Source: Cheilinus undulatus (taxonomy: Eukaryota; Chordata; Actinopteri; Labriformes; Labridae). From it: a DNA stretch of 64,000 nucleotides. Position 1 is the first letter of the stretch. Each line of letters starts with the position of its first letter. A program made the translations under genes and the position numbers. This document shows positions 1-15,013 of this stretch, piece by piece. The stretch spans positions 35,504,289 to 35,568,288 of the forward strand of contig NC_054869.1 of NCBI RefSeq assembly GCF_018320785.1. Direction: 5' to 3'. Below the pieces are notes generated by a model. That model saw only the letters and a program-made list of their open reading frames with translations, ran no database searches and was not told the origin of the DNA.

Positions 1-417
1 TGTCTTCGTTATCTTTATCCCTCTCATTTCAAACAGTATTAAGTAAAATGGTCTTGCCAATTGACAGACAGTTCTACTTTTTACAATTACTTGTTTAGTT
101 AAAGAGGCTTCTATTAAGGGCGATGGGTTATTTTGATAATAAATTAGACAAAGTTACTCAGATTTGAATATTTGCAGTGGAGATGCTATCAGGGCTCTTG
201 TTTTGTATTGTAATGTTGTAGCAATTTAATACTGGAGTTTCTAATCATTTTTTGTTTTCTCATTTCATCTTATTCTGTCTCTGTTTAGACATTTTAAGGT
301 AAAATACAGAGATTGAACTTCAGATGGATCATAAAACCTCTTAAATGTGGAATTACATTAAAGATAATTGCATAAAAAGGTCATAATGTTGAAAAATATC
401 ACAATAATTCGACTCAC

Positions 418-3389
<2,972 letters not shown>

Positions 3390-3446
3390 GAGAGATGATC
3401 TTTGTAGTCCAGGATTCAGAATGCAGCCCAGAGTCCGTCCCTGAGA

Positions 3447-3502
3447 TTTTTATACTCCAGCACCCTCCCCTCCCGCTGTCTGCCGCCCTCTCTCTGACGT
3501 CA
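3447..3502 (-). promoter_or_regulatory. plk2 core promoter: TATA box and palindromic CRE
   Basis: On the minus strand TATAAAAA (3454 down to 3447) lies about 60 bases upstream of the plk2 ATG. A perfect CRE palindrome TGACGTCA lies at 3495-3502, about 40 bases further up. This spacing suits a short 5' UTR starting near 3420. PLK2 is known as an immediate-early gene; that the CRE drives cAMP or activity induction here is inference. Confidence 0.75.
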
Positions 3503-4950
3503 CGGTGTGAAAGGATTGCATGGGTCTGACTGATATCGATTACCATGCGTGTGCTTAGGTGTTGATGATGGCATGGACACGATCTAATGTGGTAAAACAG
3601 CACGTGAGCTACATTTAAGTGTTTCATAAGGATTCATATGATTGTTTTGAATCGTAAAGCCATCCATAACACCAGTGATATTGCAGCCGACATGTTTGGT
3701 AGTCCTATTCACTCATTACGTTCTCATGTTAAAAACATAATCACATTTTGCTAAAAAGTGTAGTTTGATATAATAAAAAACTTGACGCATTTGAAGGATA
3801 AAACATCCACAATGCAGAGGATTAACACTATTTGTATTCCATTCAGGCTCTCCTCCGCCGGTGTCTGCACCAAACCCACACATAAGTCACTTTGGATCAC
3901 TTGCGCCCTCAGGTGGACATAATTGATAAAAACAAGAGTACAGGGCTGTAAATGGCTTTACTAATGGTACTGGTAAGTTACTGAGTTGTGTATCCTCTCT
4001 TGTGTTGCCCCTGATAACAACAGAAGCATATTAAGTCTCTTACAACCACTCTTAACCTCCAAAGATTCTAGATCACACATTTTTAGCCATCTTTATGTCA
4101 AAAAACTACACCAGGGAGATCTATAGCAAAGCTATGATAAGCATAGCAAAGCATAACAACATGCTGAGCCTGAATGACCCAATAACATCTCATTACAGAA
4201 ATGTTGGACAATGATTTCAGAGATTCTCACAAACAAATGCCATAGATAATTGATACCTTCTTGGAAAAATTGAATTATTTTGAAAATATTTCAGCAGAGC
4301 TTATTAGAAATCAACTCACCACAGGGACAGATAACTGCAGACTGACTACAAGGTTCACTGAACAAGTCAGCAGGGGCTCCAGCAGAGGACAGGTATTTTA
4401 ACAAGATACCTGTCCCAGTGGAAACTCAAGCACAATTCATAAGCAGTAGGCTATTAACTCAAACAAATCAGTGAAATAAAGGCAGATGAAGGAAAGCAGA
4501 AAATGTACACTGCTACATTAGCAGACTTAAGAACTATTAGGGGTATATTGACATCCATCCATCATAATCTACACTAATGAAGCTAAGTGTATTTTCAGTC
4601 AGGAAGACTACAATCTCCATGCTGGTTTAATAGTTCATTCCAACACAGTTTCATGTGCTGCTTCATGCATGCTGACTCACTGTCACATAAGAATCACCTG
4701 TTCACATCCCTTTGTTGCACCTATCCAATACTGCTACTGTTATTCACTCTAAGCCTATCATACTGCATATTCCTTTGAAATGTGGTTTTCTCCCTCACCA
4801 GTTCATAACTGGCACGGCTGTGAGCGACCCTCAACCTCCCCATCACCTACAAGTCTAGCAGATGTCATCATCAGCTATCAACCTTAGTGTAACCCTTATC
4901 TATTTCTGCCAAACTACACACCTACACACTGTTTTATTCAGTGTTTTAAT

Positions 4951-4956
<6 letters not shown>
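3503..4956. other. Intergenic stretch without recognisable gene
   Basis: AT-rich sequence upstream of plk2. I see no coding exon, tRNA or clear transposon, only short open frames without family resemblance. Confidence 0.6.
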
Positions 4957-5006
<50 letters not shown>

Positions 5007-5011
5007 TTTTT
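4957..5011. repeat. (TA)n microsatellite followed by a T-run
   Basis: About 16 TA units run directly into about 23 T. It sits just before a truncated transposon copy, so it may mark the edge of that insertion. Confidence 0.9.
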
Positions 5012-5029
5012 AACACACTTTTGAACCCC

Positions 5030-5455
5030 ACAGAGAATCCCTGGGGATATGTCAAGAGGACGATGTGAGACACCAGACTCAACAATACACACAAGCTGAA
5101 GGGTGCTATTAGAGCAACCTGGGCCTCATAACACCCCAGCAGTGCCACAGACTGATTGGCTCCATGTTGCTTCACATAGATGCAGTAACTTGTGCAAAAG
5201 GATCTCTAATCATGTGCAGGAATGAGCATAATTTCCCAGAAGTTCAACATTTCTCTATTATGGGCCTATGTTTTGTGATACTCCTGAGATAGTGGATTTT
5301 AGATTTTTGAGAGATTTAAACTGTAATCATTAATTTCTAAACAAAACAAATGTTTCACATTGTACGAGATGAATCGAGAATATACTCAAATTTAACTTTC
5401 TTATGTAAATCACTGGAAAAAATGAACTTTACATATGTAATTTTTTGCAAAGCAC
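5030..5455 (+). mobile_element. Truncated 3' half of a Tc1/mariner-type element
   Basis: The sequence from the encoded 'NPxENPWG' region through the decayed 3' terminal repeat is clearly the same family as the element at 6773-7759. Both share the phrases 'gagcaacctgggcctcata' and 'ccccagcagtgccacagact' and a tail ending near 'caaagcacctgta'. The 5' half is missing and no frame is intact. Confidence 0.75.
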
Positions 5456-6384
5456 CTGTATACTTGTAAATTCTTTTGTGGATTTTAATGTGTTCCTATG
5501 TGCTTCTATTCATGCTTCTTTTGCATTTTTATTTTTAGTCTCTGGGCAGCACTTTGGTAAAGGGCTATGCATATTTTTTTTTAATCTGCTATATAAATAG
5601 GGTGGATTGAATTTCCTACATTACTGGCAGGAATACTGCTGTCTTACAGACCTTTACACCTTACTTTTGTGTTCACTATCTTGTCCCAAAAAAATTAAGC
5701 CAAAATAATTGTATGTGAAAGTTTCTGCCAGTATACCTGATTGTGATCCCAATAAGTGATGTAGACAAAATATTTCATTGATGTTTTCAAGTTTTATTGC
5801 AGACAAAATAGGCAAACATGTGATATTTGGGTTATATGCTGTACATAACCAAACAATTTACACTTAAAGCCTTTTCTCTACACAGAAGCATTCGTCATGA
5901 GATTTTCAAAGACCAGGTTTTCAGTTTGTGGTTATCTGAGGAAATGTTTTACATATAGGTTAATAAATTAGTTGTGGTAACTAATGTTTATACAGCTTTA
6001 CAAAATGAAAACATGGGACCATACTTTAAGAATTAGGTGAAAACACCACACAGTCCCTTCTATTGCATTATACAAAGGAGGTTTATTAGAGGTGATGTGA
6101 AGTTCAATTATTGAAAGGGAAAGAGATGTTAAGATTGAAATCTAAAGTCAAAGCCATGTTCCTGACAATAGTGCTTGATTGCATTTACCAAAAGGCTGTC
6201 ACCAATATCAAAAAGGCTTAGTATGTTCTGGCAGTGAACAAATAGTGCAGGGCCTTAGTAATGTCAGAATCATCCTGACATCCTGTCAGGCTTAGTCAGA
6301 GTCCTCTCATCCCTTCAATGTTCATAAACATCCTTTAGAAGGATATCTTCTGATTAGTGCACACAGCCGATAACATCTATTATA

Positions 6385-9300
6385 TCAGTAAGATTGTGAC
6401 CTTTGTGCACTCAGCTCTCTCAGGTGTGAGCGCACCCTTCTTATGTCATAGGCAAAAGTCTCATCAAGACCAGAGCCGGCAGACGACTCATGTGGCCAGT
6501 CGGGGAAAGGAAAACGACAAGAGATGACCCTGGCATCGTCAGGAAGCTCTTTCAACAGCTTCTCTCCAAGAACATGCATCTACAAACCAAACAGAAAAAG
6601 GTTAAGTCAGTTTATTAGCATTCAAATGCTATGCATCAGTGTTTTCAGACAAATAAGCACTTCTAAATGTACCCAGAAATTTTAAGGGTGTGCTGCATGT
6701 GTCAAAACAAAACAACAGGGAAAGTCTCCTGCTGTAAGGTGCTTATATGAGCAGTCAACTTCAGAGGCAGTACAGGTGCATCTAAAATATTAGAATACAA
6801 TGAAAAAGTTCATTTTTTCCCATGATTTATTTAAAGAAATTAAACTTCTGTAAATTCTAGATTCATGTCATGCAAAGCAAAAAAAATTAAGGCTTTTTGT
6901 TTAAATCTTAATGATTACAGCTAACAGCTCTCAAAATAAATATCTCAAAATATAAGAATATTGTGGAAAATTCCAATTTGCAAAGATTTAATAAGGCTTC
7001 ATTCTCTCTCTGGTTCAGTACACACAACTGCAATCCTGGCGAAGACTGCTGATTTTACAAATGTTCAAAAGACAATCTCTGACACCCTTCTCAAAGAGGG
7101 TAAGCCACAGAAGGCCACTGCTAAAAGGGCAGACTGTTTTCAGAGTCTGTTTTAAAGCATGTTCATGGAAAGTCAGTGATGGTTTGGGGTGCCATGTCAT
7201 CTGCTGCTGTTGGTCCACTGTGCTTTATCCAATCCAGAGTCAGGGTTGTCAGCCATATACCAGGAGATTTTAGAGCACTTCATGCTTCCATTGACCTGCC
7301 CACAGTGAAACCAAAACTACCAGAAACTGGTTTACTGACCATGGTATTATTGTGTTTGATTGGCTAGCCACCTGGTCTGGCCTGAACCCCTTCAAGGATC
7401 TCTGGGGAGATGTCAAGACGAAGATGAGAGACACAAGACTCAACAAATCAGACAAGCTGAAGGCTGCTATCAGAGCAACCTGGGCCTCATAACACCCCAG
7501 CAGTGCCACAGACTGATCGACTCCATGCCACGTCAGATAGATGCAGTATTATAAATCCTTTTCTGGACTGATGTTTTGTGATATTATAATATTTTGAGAT
7601 GTTTTTTTTTCCAATTCATGGGAGCTGTAAGCCATACTCATTAACATTAAATCAAAAAAGTCTTAAAATATTTCACTTGGTAATGATGAATCTCAAATAT
7701 ATGGAAGTTTCACATTTGAATTAAATCACAATAAGGAATTTTTTTGTGAGATGCACATGTATGTCATGAAATTTCTAAAAATATTTAGGAGTGCATGTGT
7801 GGAAAGAGGCTTGTGCTACATGACTTAGAAAAAAAGGATAAATCAAATAAAATCTAAAAGAAACTCACCACTCCTGGAGCAAGGAAAGCCGTCACATTGT
7901 TGTAAGAAGATAAATCAGTCTATGAAAGCAGAAAAATACAAACATCGTATTAACGACCATTAGGCTCTAACAGTATGTATTTTCTGACACAACGTTATGG
8001 AGGGAAATGTGACTGAACTTAAAGCTGATGGTAGAGAATAACTGTGACCCATCACAAGTAAGCAGCACAAAACATGAATGAGCTGCAGCAACAGAAGGGA
8101 AGCTTGCAGCAGCTGTTAACATGTCATTATGTAGCAGTCTTTTATATAACATCCAGCATTTCCATGGCGACAACGACTAAGTCATGTCTGTCACAGATGG
8201 TGGCTCTATCATGTCAGCCACCATAACAGGACACATCCTGTTACAATCAAAAAACGACGAATTTCTCTTTTTTAAAAACTTTTGAACATATTTGATCTTA
8301 TTTTTTGAACACAACTAAAGTCCTCAAAAAGTTTGGAAACATTATTTAATTAAATCATTTCTCCTCTTTAATAATACTAACTGGTATTGTATTAGTATAG
8401 TTGGAAAGCCTGGTTAGTCACCTTTATAATGAGATACAACTTGAGTGTGCATGCAGGGACTGAGCAACACATGGGTGTTCATGGGTCCTGCAACTTTGTT
8501 GATGTGTGTGCTCCAAGCATCAACATGCCACGTTTGTCACTTCAGGTTAAGGCTAGCCACACACTAGACGATTTTTAAATCTTAATTGATTTTAAAACTG
8601 TGGGAGACCACAGACATGAGGACAGTTTAAAACAATTTTTCATCTGTCCTCTGAATGCACACACTAGACGACTGAGCCAGACTGTCAGATCACTGGAGAC
8701 CACACACCTGCCGACCTGCCTATTACCTCACGTGATCACGTGACTTCAGAAAAAACTAACAAACATGCTGTCTCTCCACAACAGGCTGCCCTGGCATGCG
8801 TTACAGGTGCAAGAAAAATCATAAAACAAGTGAAAGACTCAGGACGAAATCCTGGCTGGAATTAAGGTATAGTTGTGTTTATGGTCGTGAGCAGTGAAAG
8901 TACATATGATCCGTCTGGTGACGTTACTCGGTGTGCTCGCTCTCATTGGTTGTTGTGGGTACTCCATCAGCAGCACTATGACCAGGAATCGTTAAAATCA
9001 AACATATTTGATATTTACAATTCAGGGTCTGGGAGGCTACGACATGATTTGGAGCAGTAAATCAATCATGTTGACACCACACACATGCAGAGTACTTAGA
9101 CCAATAATCGTCTGCGATGAGGCTCCAGTCGGTATACGTTGTTTTTCCTTATTACTGTGGGAGAGTGCAATCATCCAATCCACCAAGCAACTCAAAAGAA
9201 GAGATAATACCAAAAGGAGAATAATGCATGGGATTTCCGCACGTTTGGGGGGGCACTACCCACACGTTTAGCTGTGTTGAACAAATGCACAATCCTAACA

Positions 9301-9727
9301 AGTTATACCTCATCGTAAAGGTGACTAATCAGGATTTCCAATTATATATCTATTATACCACCAATTAGTTGTATAAAAGCAAGAAATAACAGACCCAAAC
9401 AATGTTTCCAAACTTGTTTGGGGAGTTTCTAAATTTATATATAGTCATTCTTTAATCAATATTGACATTTCAGCACAAAAATTCTACATAACATACCTTA
9501 AAAGATAGCAATAACTTCCTGTTGAAATTCTTACCTTCCAGAAGTCTTTTTTAACAAAGGTTGCCTGACTTGAGGGTACTCCTTTCCAGTGAGCCTTGCT
9601 CCTGGCATATGACACTAAAATGGAGTTAATCTCAAAGCCTGTGCACTGGAAACCTGCTGAAGAGGCTGCAAACACCTAGAAAAAATTTGCAAATCATTAA
9701 AAAAAAAAATAAAATAAAATAAAATTT

Positions 9728-9783
<56 letters not shown>

Positions 9784-11612
9784 GATGATGTGTGATCCAG
9801 TATACAACCACACTTTAAAGATCCCTTCTAAACAACTTGAACTAACTAACCAGTCTTCCGTCTCCTGATCCCAGATCTGCTAAGCGGCCTGTTCGTCCTT
9901 CAAGCAGCTTCATAGTGTTTAGCGTCTGATCTTTACTGGAGGGCAAATAAGGAACCTGAACCACAGTAAAAACATATAATATGTCAATATATGTGTGCGC
10001 CCAGTTTACAAGACTTCTTTACTGTAAAGATGGTTAGAACATGATAAGATTAGATATTACTGTCATCATTTTTGGCATTTTTTCCTAGATTGTAGATAGT
10101 AGTCTAACATTCAAGTTGAGGGAGAATTTCAGTATGTCATGTTGACAAGTTATTTAAAATCTTAATGGAATAAACATAAGATGCTTGTGCCCTAATAAAA
10201 GGATAGGCCCTAAGTGAAAAAAGTCCTGGTCGTGATGTTGACCATCATGTACTATTTTTATTAATTTTATTATTTAATAACGATGTATTCTTGTTTTATG
10301 TTTTGCTTTTATACTGTGAAGCACTTTGGTCAACCATGGTTGTTTTAAATGTGCTATATAAATAAAGTTGAATTGAATAAAATTGAATTTACCCAATGTG
10401 CTACTAATAAATTGCCTATCACATGGGTCTTAGTTTCCACAACAGCATCGCCACCTATAACAAACATGGGCTCGCCACATGCAAGCCCCAGGTAGTGAAA
10501 ATGCTGGTGCTACCTGACCTTACATAAGGCTGCTTAATTACCCCCACAAGCAAAAGCAGCCATTCCTGTCGCCAACATCACACACCAAAAAACCTGCAAA
10601 TACAAAACTTGACAAAATAGGAGGACAGGGAAAATTATTTGACACAACACTATATCAACAAGGTTGTCTTGTACTTCTAGCGAAAAAAAACCCTTTTAAA
10701 TTCACCTTAAGTTTGCTTTTGTTCACAGCAGTCAAGTCTTCTGAGTGCTGTGTCTGTAACCTTGAGTTTGTTCTCCCACTCACTGTCAGAGGAACTGTTT
10801 TACCATATCAGGCTAAATGACACTTTCCACAGGGCACTCTTTCTTAAACCTGTCTCTACACAGCTGTGGTAAACAATATTTAATCTGTACTCTTGTCAAA
10901 TCCATCATTCTTCTGCAAAACGTTTAACTTCCTTTATAAAGTGTCTTGCAGAATAAATAAAGCATCAAGACAATATATCAATAAAAACACAGGTGAGAGT
11001 GATTTCATTGTAGGCGCAAAAGCAAATGCATTTTAATTAAATGTCTTATGTTACCTAACTTCTGTTAATCTGCTCCTGATCATCATGTTTCTTGTTCATC
11101 TTGTGCTGACAGTAGAAGGAAAAATAGTGCATAATCTACAGTGTGAAAAGGGATCCCTGCACAGTTTGTCCTTCAGATTAAAGCACTGTTTAGATTGTGC
11201 AGTCCTCCATAAAGCATAATCACAATTATAGACTTACCATGTTCTTCTTTCCCCATATTTGTTGATAGCACGGAGCACTACGCTCCAAAATAAGCAAATT
11301 ATCATTAATGTGCAAGTTATGTCATGTTATTACTTCGCATCTGATTTTTGATTTTGGACTAACATGCTGGGATTTTTTAATTGTTGAAAGGTAGAAATCA
11401 AGCAAAGCAGGCAAGCAAAATCAATGAAAGGATATCTCAAGAACCTTGAGGTTCCAGGGGACTTTACGAAAGCCAGGTAGAGCAAACAGGCTCCAAACTC
11501 CATACAGGCCTGTAATCAAGGCACCTGTGCAGGCCGACACAAGGTGATTGGCTCTGGTGGTAGAGCAGATCCTGCTGTGGTCCTGCAGAATTATGTCAAT
11601 AGAGTCCTCCAT
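6385..11612 (-). CDS. antkmt: FAM173-family mitochondrial protein-lysine methyltransferase (ANTKMT-like)
   Basis: Complete 219-residue product from five coding exons: 11445-11612, 9851-9955, 9535-9675, 7869-7919 and 6385-6579 (TAA/TAG-type stop at 6385-6387). Junctions are all GT/AG and in frame. An N-terminal hydrophobic segment (about residues 28-45, GALITGLYGVWSLF) resembles the membrane/mitochondrial-targeting part of the family. The SAM-binding motif I is DLGSGDGR in exon 2, followed by GFEIN (motif for the adenosine moiety) and the KKDFWK and RFPFPDW signatures. FAM173 proteins methylate lysines of mitochondrial inner-membrane proteins: ANTKMT acts on the ADP/ATP carrier, ATPSCKMT on ATP synthase subunit c. 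PGFRKVP, KVPY and FLAPGV favour ANTKMT over ATPSCKMT, but the paralogue call rests on memory. Introns 3 and 4 each contain a transposon. Upstream lies a probable non-coding exon at 14925-~14972. Confidence 0.85.
6773..7759 (+). mobile_element. Degenerate Tc1/mariner-type element in antkmt intron 4
   Basis: A 987-bp element flanked by TA on both sides. The termini are imperfect inverted repeats starting CAGGTGCATCT on the left and CATGTGCATCT on the right strand. The interior keeps short stretches of transposase-like reading frame in several frames (QKTISDTLLKEGKPQKATAK near 7060, CHRLIDSMPRQIDAVL near 7505) but is broken by stops. It is non-coding today and lies between coding exons 4 and 5 of the antkmt-like gene. 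Confidence 0.8.
8322..9423. mobile_element. Non-autonomous DNA transposon with long inverted repeats in antkmt intron 3
   Basis: About 1.1 kb bounded by inverted repeats of at least 100 bp. Left 'aagtttggaaacatta' pairs with right 'aatgtttccaaactt'. The pairing continues inward, for example 'ttagtcaccttta..atgag' near 8413 against 'ctcat..taaaggtgacta' near 9312. No transposase frame is present. Inside, 8550-8760 has 'cacacactagacga' twice and looks like a further nested insertion. Confidence 0.7.
9698..9780. repeat. A-rich tract and (TA)n microsatellite
   Basis: A-rich sequence runs into about 17 TA units at 9743-9777, between coding exons 2 and 3 of the antkmt-like gene. Confidence 0.9.
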
Positions 11613-11689
11613 AGATGACCACCTGTATGGTAGATAATACAGCAGATGAGGACATGTTACTGCAGTGTGTAAAAACAATGTAACCAGAA

Positions 11690-12385
11690 GATAAGGAGAT
11701 AAAAAAAAGGTCAAATAGTCTCTGCACAGCTTTGAAGTATGCTTGGAGTCATTGTCTTGTTGGTATATGAACCCATGACCAATCAGATTCAGTCCAGAAG
11801 GGATTCCATGATGCACTAAGATGTTGTGGTAGATGGTCTTGTTCATGATACCGTCCATTTTCACTCATTTGCACATGCTGTGTCCACAAATGGAACCCCA
11901 TACCACAATGGAATCTCCAGCGTTTCACTGTGGGTGCAATGCATCTGGCATCAAAACGTTCTCCAGCTTTTCTGCCGACATAAACACGACCATGCTGACC
12001 GAAGAGTTCAAACTTGGACTTGTCTGTCCAGAGTACCTTCTTCCAGTCATCAACAGTCCAGCGTTTGTGCTCCCTGGCAAATCTGAGGCGTTCTGGATGT
12101 TTGCAGGCCTCAACAATGGCTTCTTAGCAGCTATTCTTCCCTTTAAGCCTTGTTCTGTCAGTCGTCTCCTTATGGTCATTCTGGAGACTTTCTCAGACTC
12201 TGATCTAGAAGCATTCATCTCTGCCTGAAGATCAGCAGTGGTCTTCTTCTGTCTCTAGTACTTCAAATCTTAAGGTGTCTGACATCTGCTTCAGTTATCT
12301 TTGGTTTCCTGCCTCTTCCTTGGGACATTTTCTAAGTACCAGTCTCGGCAATTGACTCCAAAGCATACTTGACCACACTGTGAGA
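11690..12385 (-). mobile_element. Tc1-like transposon fragment, minus orientation
   Basis: Read on the minus strand, pieces of Tc1 transposase are recognisable in order: the helix-turn-helix part (MTIRRRLTEQGLKGRIAAKK near 12130-12180) and the catalytic part with a YQQDNDSKHTSKLC stretch near 11730. Frameshifts and stops separate them, so this is a dead copy. It lies in the presumed 5' UTR intron of the antkmt-like gene. Confidence 0.8.
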
Positions 12386-12389
12386 ACAC

Positions 12390-13265
12390 TTTATGTCCCT
12401 GGAGTTCAGTCTAATCATCAAGAAATGGAAAGAATATGGCACATGTGTAAATCTGCCAATATCAGGTCATCCTCACAAACTGGGTGATTGAAAAAGGAGA
12501 CTAGTGAGAGAGTCCACCAAGACACTTATGTCTACTGTGTTTGTGGAAACCAAACACTGCACATCACCACAAACACACCTTTCCCACTGCGGAGCACATT
12601 GGTGGCAGCATCATGCTGTGGGGATGCTTTTTGTGCAGCTGGCGCTGGAAGGCTTGTAAAGGTATAGGATAAAATGAATGCGGCAAAAAATAGCAAAATT
12701 CTGGAGGACAATCTTATTCAGTCTGCAAGAGAACTACGGCGTGGGAGAAGACTTATTTTACAGCAGAGACAATGACCCAAAGCATACAGCGAAAGCTACA
12801 CAGAAATGTTTTAAAGACACCAAGGTGAATGTTCTGGAGTGGCCGAGTTAAAACCCAGACTTCAATCCGATAGAGAATTTGGGGCTAGACTTGAAAAGGG
12901 CTGTTCGAACCTGATCCCTATCCAACCTGAGAGAGCTTGAGCAGTTTTGCAAAGAAGAGTGGAGTAAAAATGCAGTGCTATAATGTGCAAGCCTGACTGG
13001 GACCTATCCACACAGACTCAGTACTGTGATTGCAGCCAAAGGTGCATCTACTAAATACGGACTTAAAGGGTGTAAATATTTATCCAAACACTTAACATTA
13101 AATATTTTTTTAGTTTATTGATATTACTTTGCAGAAATCTTTTTTCACTTTGACATTAAACAGTTTTTCGGTCAAGAAAAGTCTAAATATATTGACCATG
13201 ATTGATTTAAAAAATCAATAAAAGGGTAAAACATCCAAGGGAGTAAATACTTTGTATAGGCACTG
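12390..13265 (+). mobile_element. Internally deleted Tc1-like transposon, plus orientation
   Basis: The left part (12400-12540) matches the Tc1 transposase N-terminal coding region. The part from about 12540 matches the catalytic half ('ggcagcatcatgctgtgggg', 'acaatgacccaaagca', then a 'cagacttcaatccgatagagaa' region equal to the PDxNPIEN site). The right terminus ends CACTG followed by TA at 13266. Stops and an internal deletion rule out function. It abuts the minus-oriented copy, giving a head-to-head Tc1 pair. Confidence 0.8.
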
Positions 13266-13269
13266 TATA

Positions 13270-14920
13270 TATCCATGCATCCATGTCCCACTTCTGCAGT
13301 GATGTAGTGCTTTCACACAAAGGAGCACCAACATGTTGCCATTGAGTGGTTTGTTTTGAAAGTACAGAGGTGACGTAACAGCTGAGTTACATTACTGCAC
13401 TATAGTGGAACCTCTGTGTAAACTACATTCATGAAAAACATTGCCAGAAAATGATGTGAAGCTTTGATTAGATTGAGAAAACAGAAAAGCTTAAAATCAA
13501 CTTCAACTAATTATTAGAAGTTCATCATTTTTGGCAGATGCTTTTGGAAAGTTCCAGATTAAATTGACCTATACACAAGCAAAAACATCAGCAAGTTACT
13601 AGAGCTTTCCTTGGATATGGGAGTAATCAGTCCTCTCCATTCATTAACAAAGTTTGGCACGAGTTAAAAGAGGGCATGTAAGGAACTTTCACCAGAAAAT
13701 TCTGAGCAATTTCTGAATAATTTCTCAACAAGTAGTTTAATGTTATGTTTAAGAAGCAAAGAAACATGACTTTATTTAAGATGGTGCATTGTGGAGATTT
13801 ATCTAAAATGTAGAACCTTTAAAAGTAGAGAGAAAATTAGTCACAATTTGTTGGTCAAACTGATTCATTAAGACATCAATAGGGAAAAAATAGTCAACTG
13901 TAATTAAGAGAGTAGTTGGCTGTTTGGCTGACAGCTGGTGCTTATAGAAAGCCCTGAGGATGGAGAGGATTATAACAATCCCCTTCATGTAGCAGCTTAC
14001 ATACTACATAAGGCTGAATCAGTGACAAAAAAGTATCTTTCTGATAATGGGGCTAAAAATTTTAAAGTTGTTGTTGATCTTTTGTTGAAAAGTTACACAT
14101 TTATTGTCATTTATTGGCCACTGAACATGCTGGAATTCAAATATCTACAAATATAAGCACAACCATTATACAGTATCTGTTAAGCCCTCTTTGCATAAAC
14201 AAGGTAAATTCAAATGTTTTTGTGGTCACTTTCCAAAGTGTGGTTTGGAGTATCTCTTCTAATGTCAACTCATTAATAAGGAATCAGTTGTTGGCATACA
14301 GGCCAAAGTCATAAAATTAAAGTCTACAGCATTTCTATTTTTGCAAACTTGATAATTCAAAATACCTATTCTTAACACAACACTCTTTATTCGTTTTAAG
14401 CTAAAAATAGTTTGATGCTTGTCATCCGGTTTCTGCCCAGTATAAAAATAACCAAAGACTCTCCCTTTGTATACAAAAATAGCTCACTTTGGTAGAGGTG
14501 GCAGTTATTTGATTCCTGCCAGTGAGTCTGTTAATCATGCACTAAGGAGGCCTTTGAGGGCTGCCAGGAACAAATACCACACCTTTTCCAACAGCAGGTG
14601 GTGCCACTGTGGCCTCTTCTCATGCAGAAACATCTAGAAAAGTTTTGTTTACCAAACCGAGGTTACAACATTTAAAAGGACGACTCGGTTTGACAAAGGA
14701 TTGCCTTCCACTATCTAAATACGGAGATACTTAATTATTGCAATAAAAAGTTAAGAGGTTCCACGAGACGAATTCGCTGCAATGCATTGGCAGTAAACAA
14801 ATGTACAAATAAGACACCCATTTATGAGCAAATACACAAAATACGTGGCAAAGATTTCGTGTACTTGTGAGGTTATAACTCAAAAACACAGACTTGTGGA
14901 GACAGACGTGTTTGTTGAAC
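13270..14920. other. Intronic or intergenic stretch, no gene recognised
   Basis: AT-rich sequence between the Tc1 pair and the presumed antkmt first exon. No exon, RNA gene or clear repeat stands out. Confidence 0.5.
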
Positions 14921-14924
14921 CTAC

Positions 14925-14972
14925 CTGACCCGCCCACTCGTCTGCTGCTGCGCACTCAGTCTACACGCCGAT
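14925..14972 (-). other. antkmt: Probable non-coding first exon of the antkmt-like gene
   Basis: A strong donor CAG|GTAGGT (exon edge 14925) lies about 50 bases below the start predicted by the TATA box at 14998-15004. The segment has no ATG. The next exon would begin at 11622 (CATACAG|GTGG), ten bases before the start codon. The link between the two is inferred from strand, spacing and signals; the roughly 3.3-kb intron would hold two Tc1 fragments. Confidence 0.55.
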
Positions 14973-14997
14973 CCTCCAGTCAGAGCTCGGTGAGTCT

Positions 14998-15013
14998 CTT
15001 TATAGCCCGCCCC
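14998..15013 (-). promoter_or_regulatory. GC box plus TATA box, minus strand
   Basis: On the minus strand GGGGCGGGC (15013-15005) abuts TATAAAG (15004-14998), followed about 75 bases on by a consensus splice donor. The surrounding sequence (14925-15015) is GC-richer than its AT-rich neighbourhood. It is the best candidate promoter for the antkmt-like gene. Confidence 0.6.

Noticed and set aside
1-417. Further plk2 exon (polo box 1)
   Set aside because: No polo-box coding sequence found; this is intron after the exon ending at 418.
11421-11864. 147-codon minus-strand frame as one gene
   Set aside because: It joins Tc1 transposase remnants, intron and the real antkmt exon (11445-11612); a splice acceptor lies at 11622.
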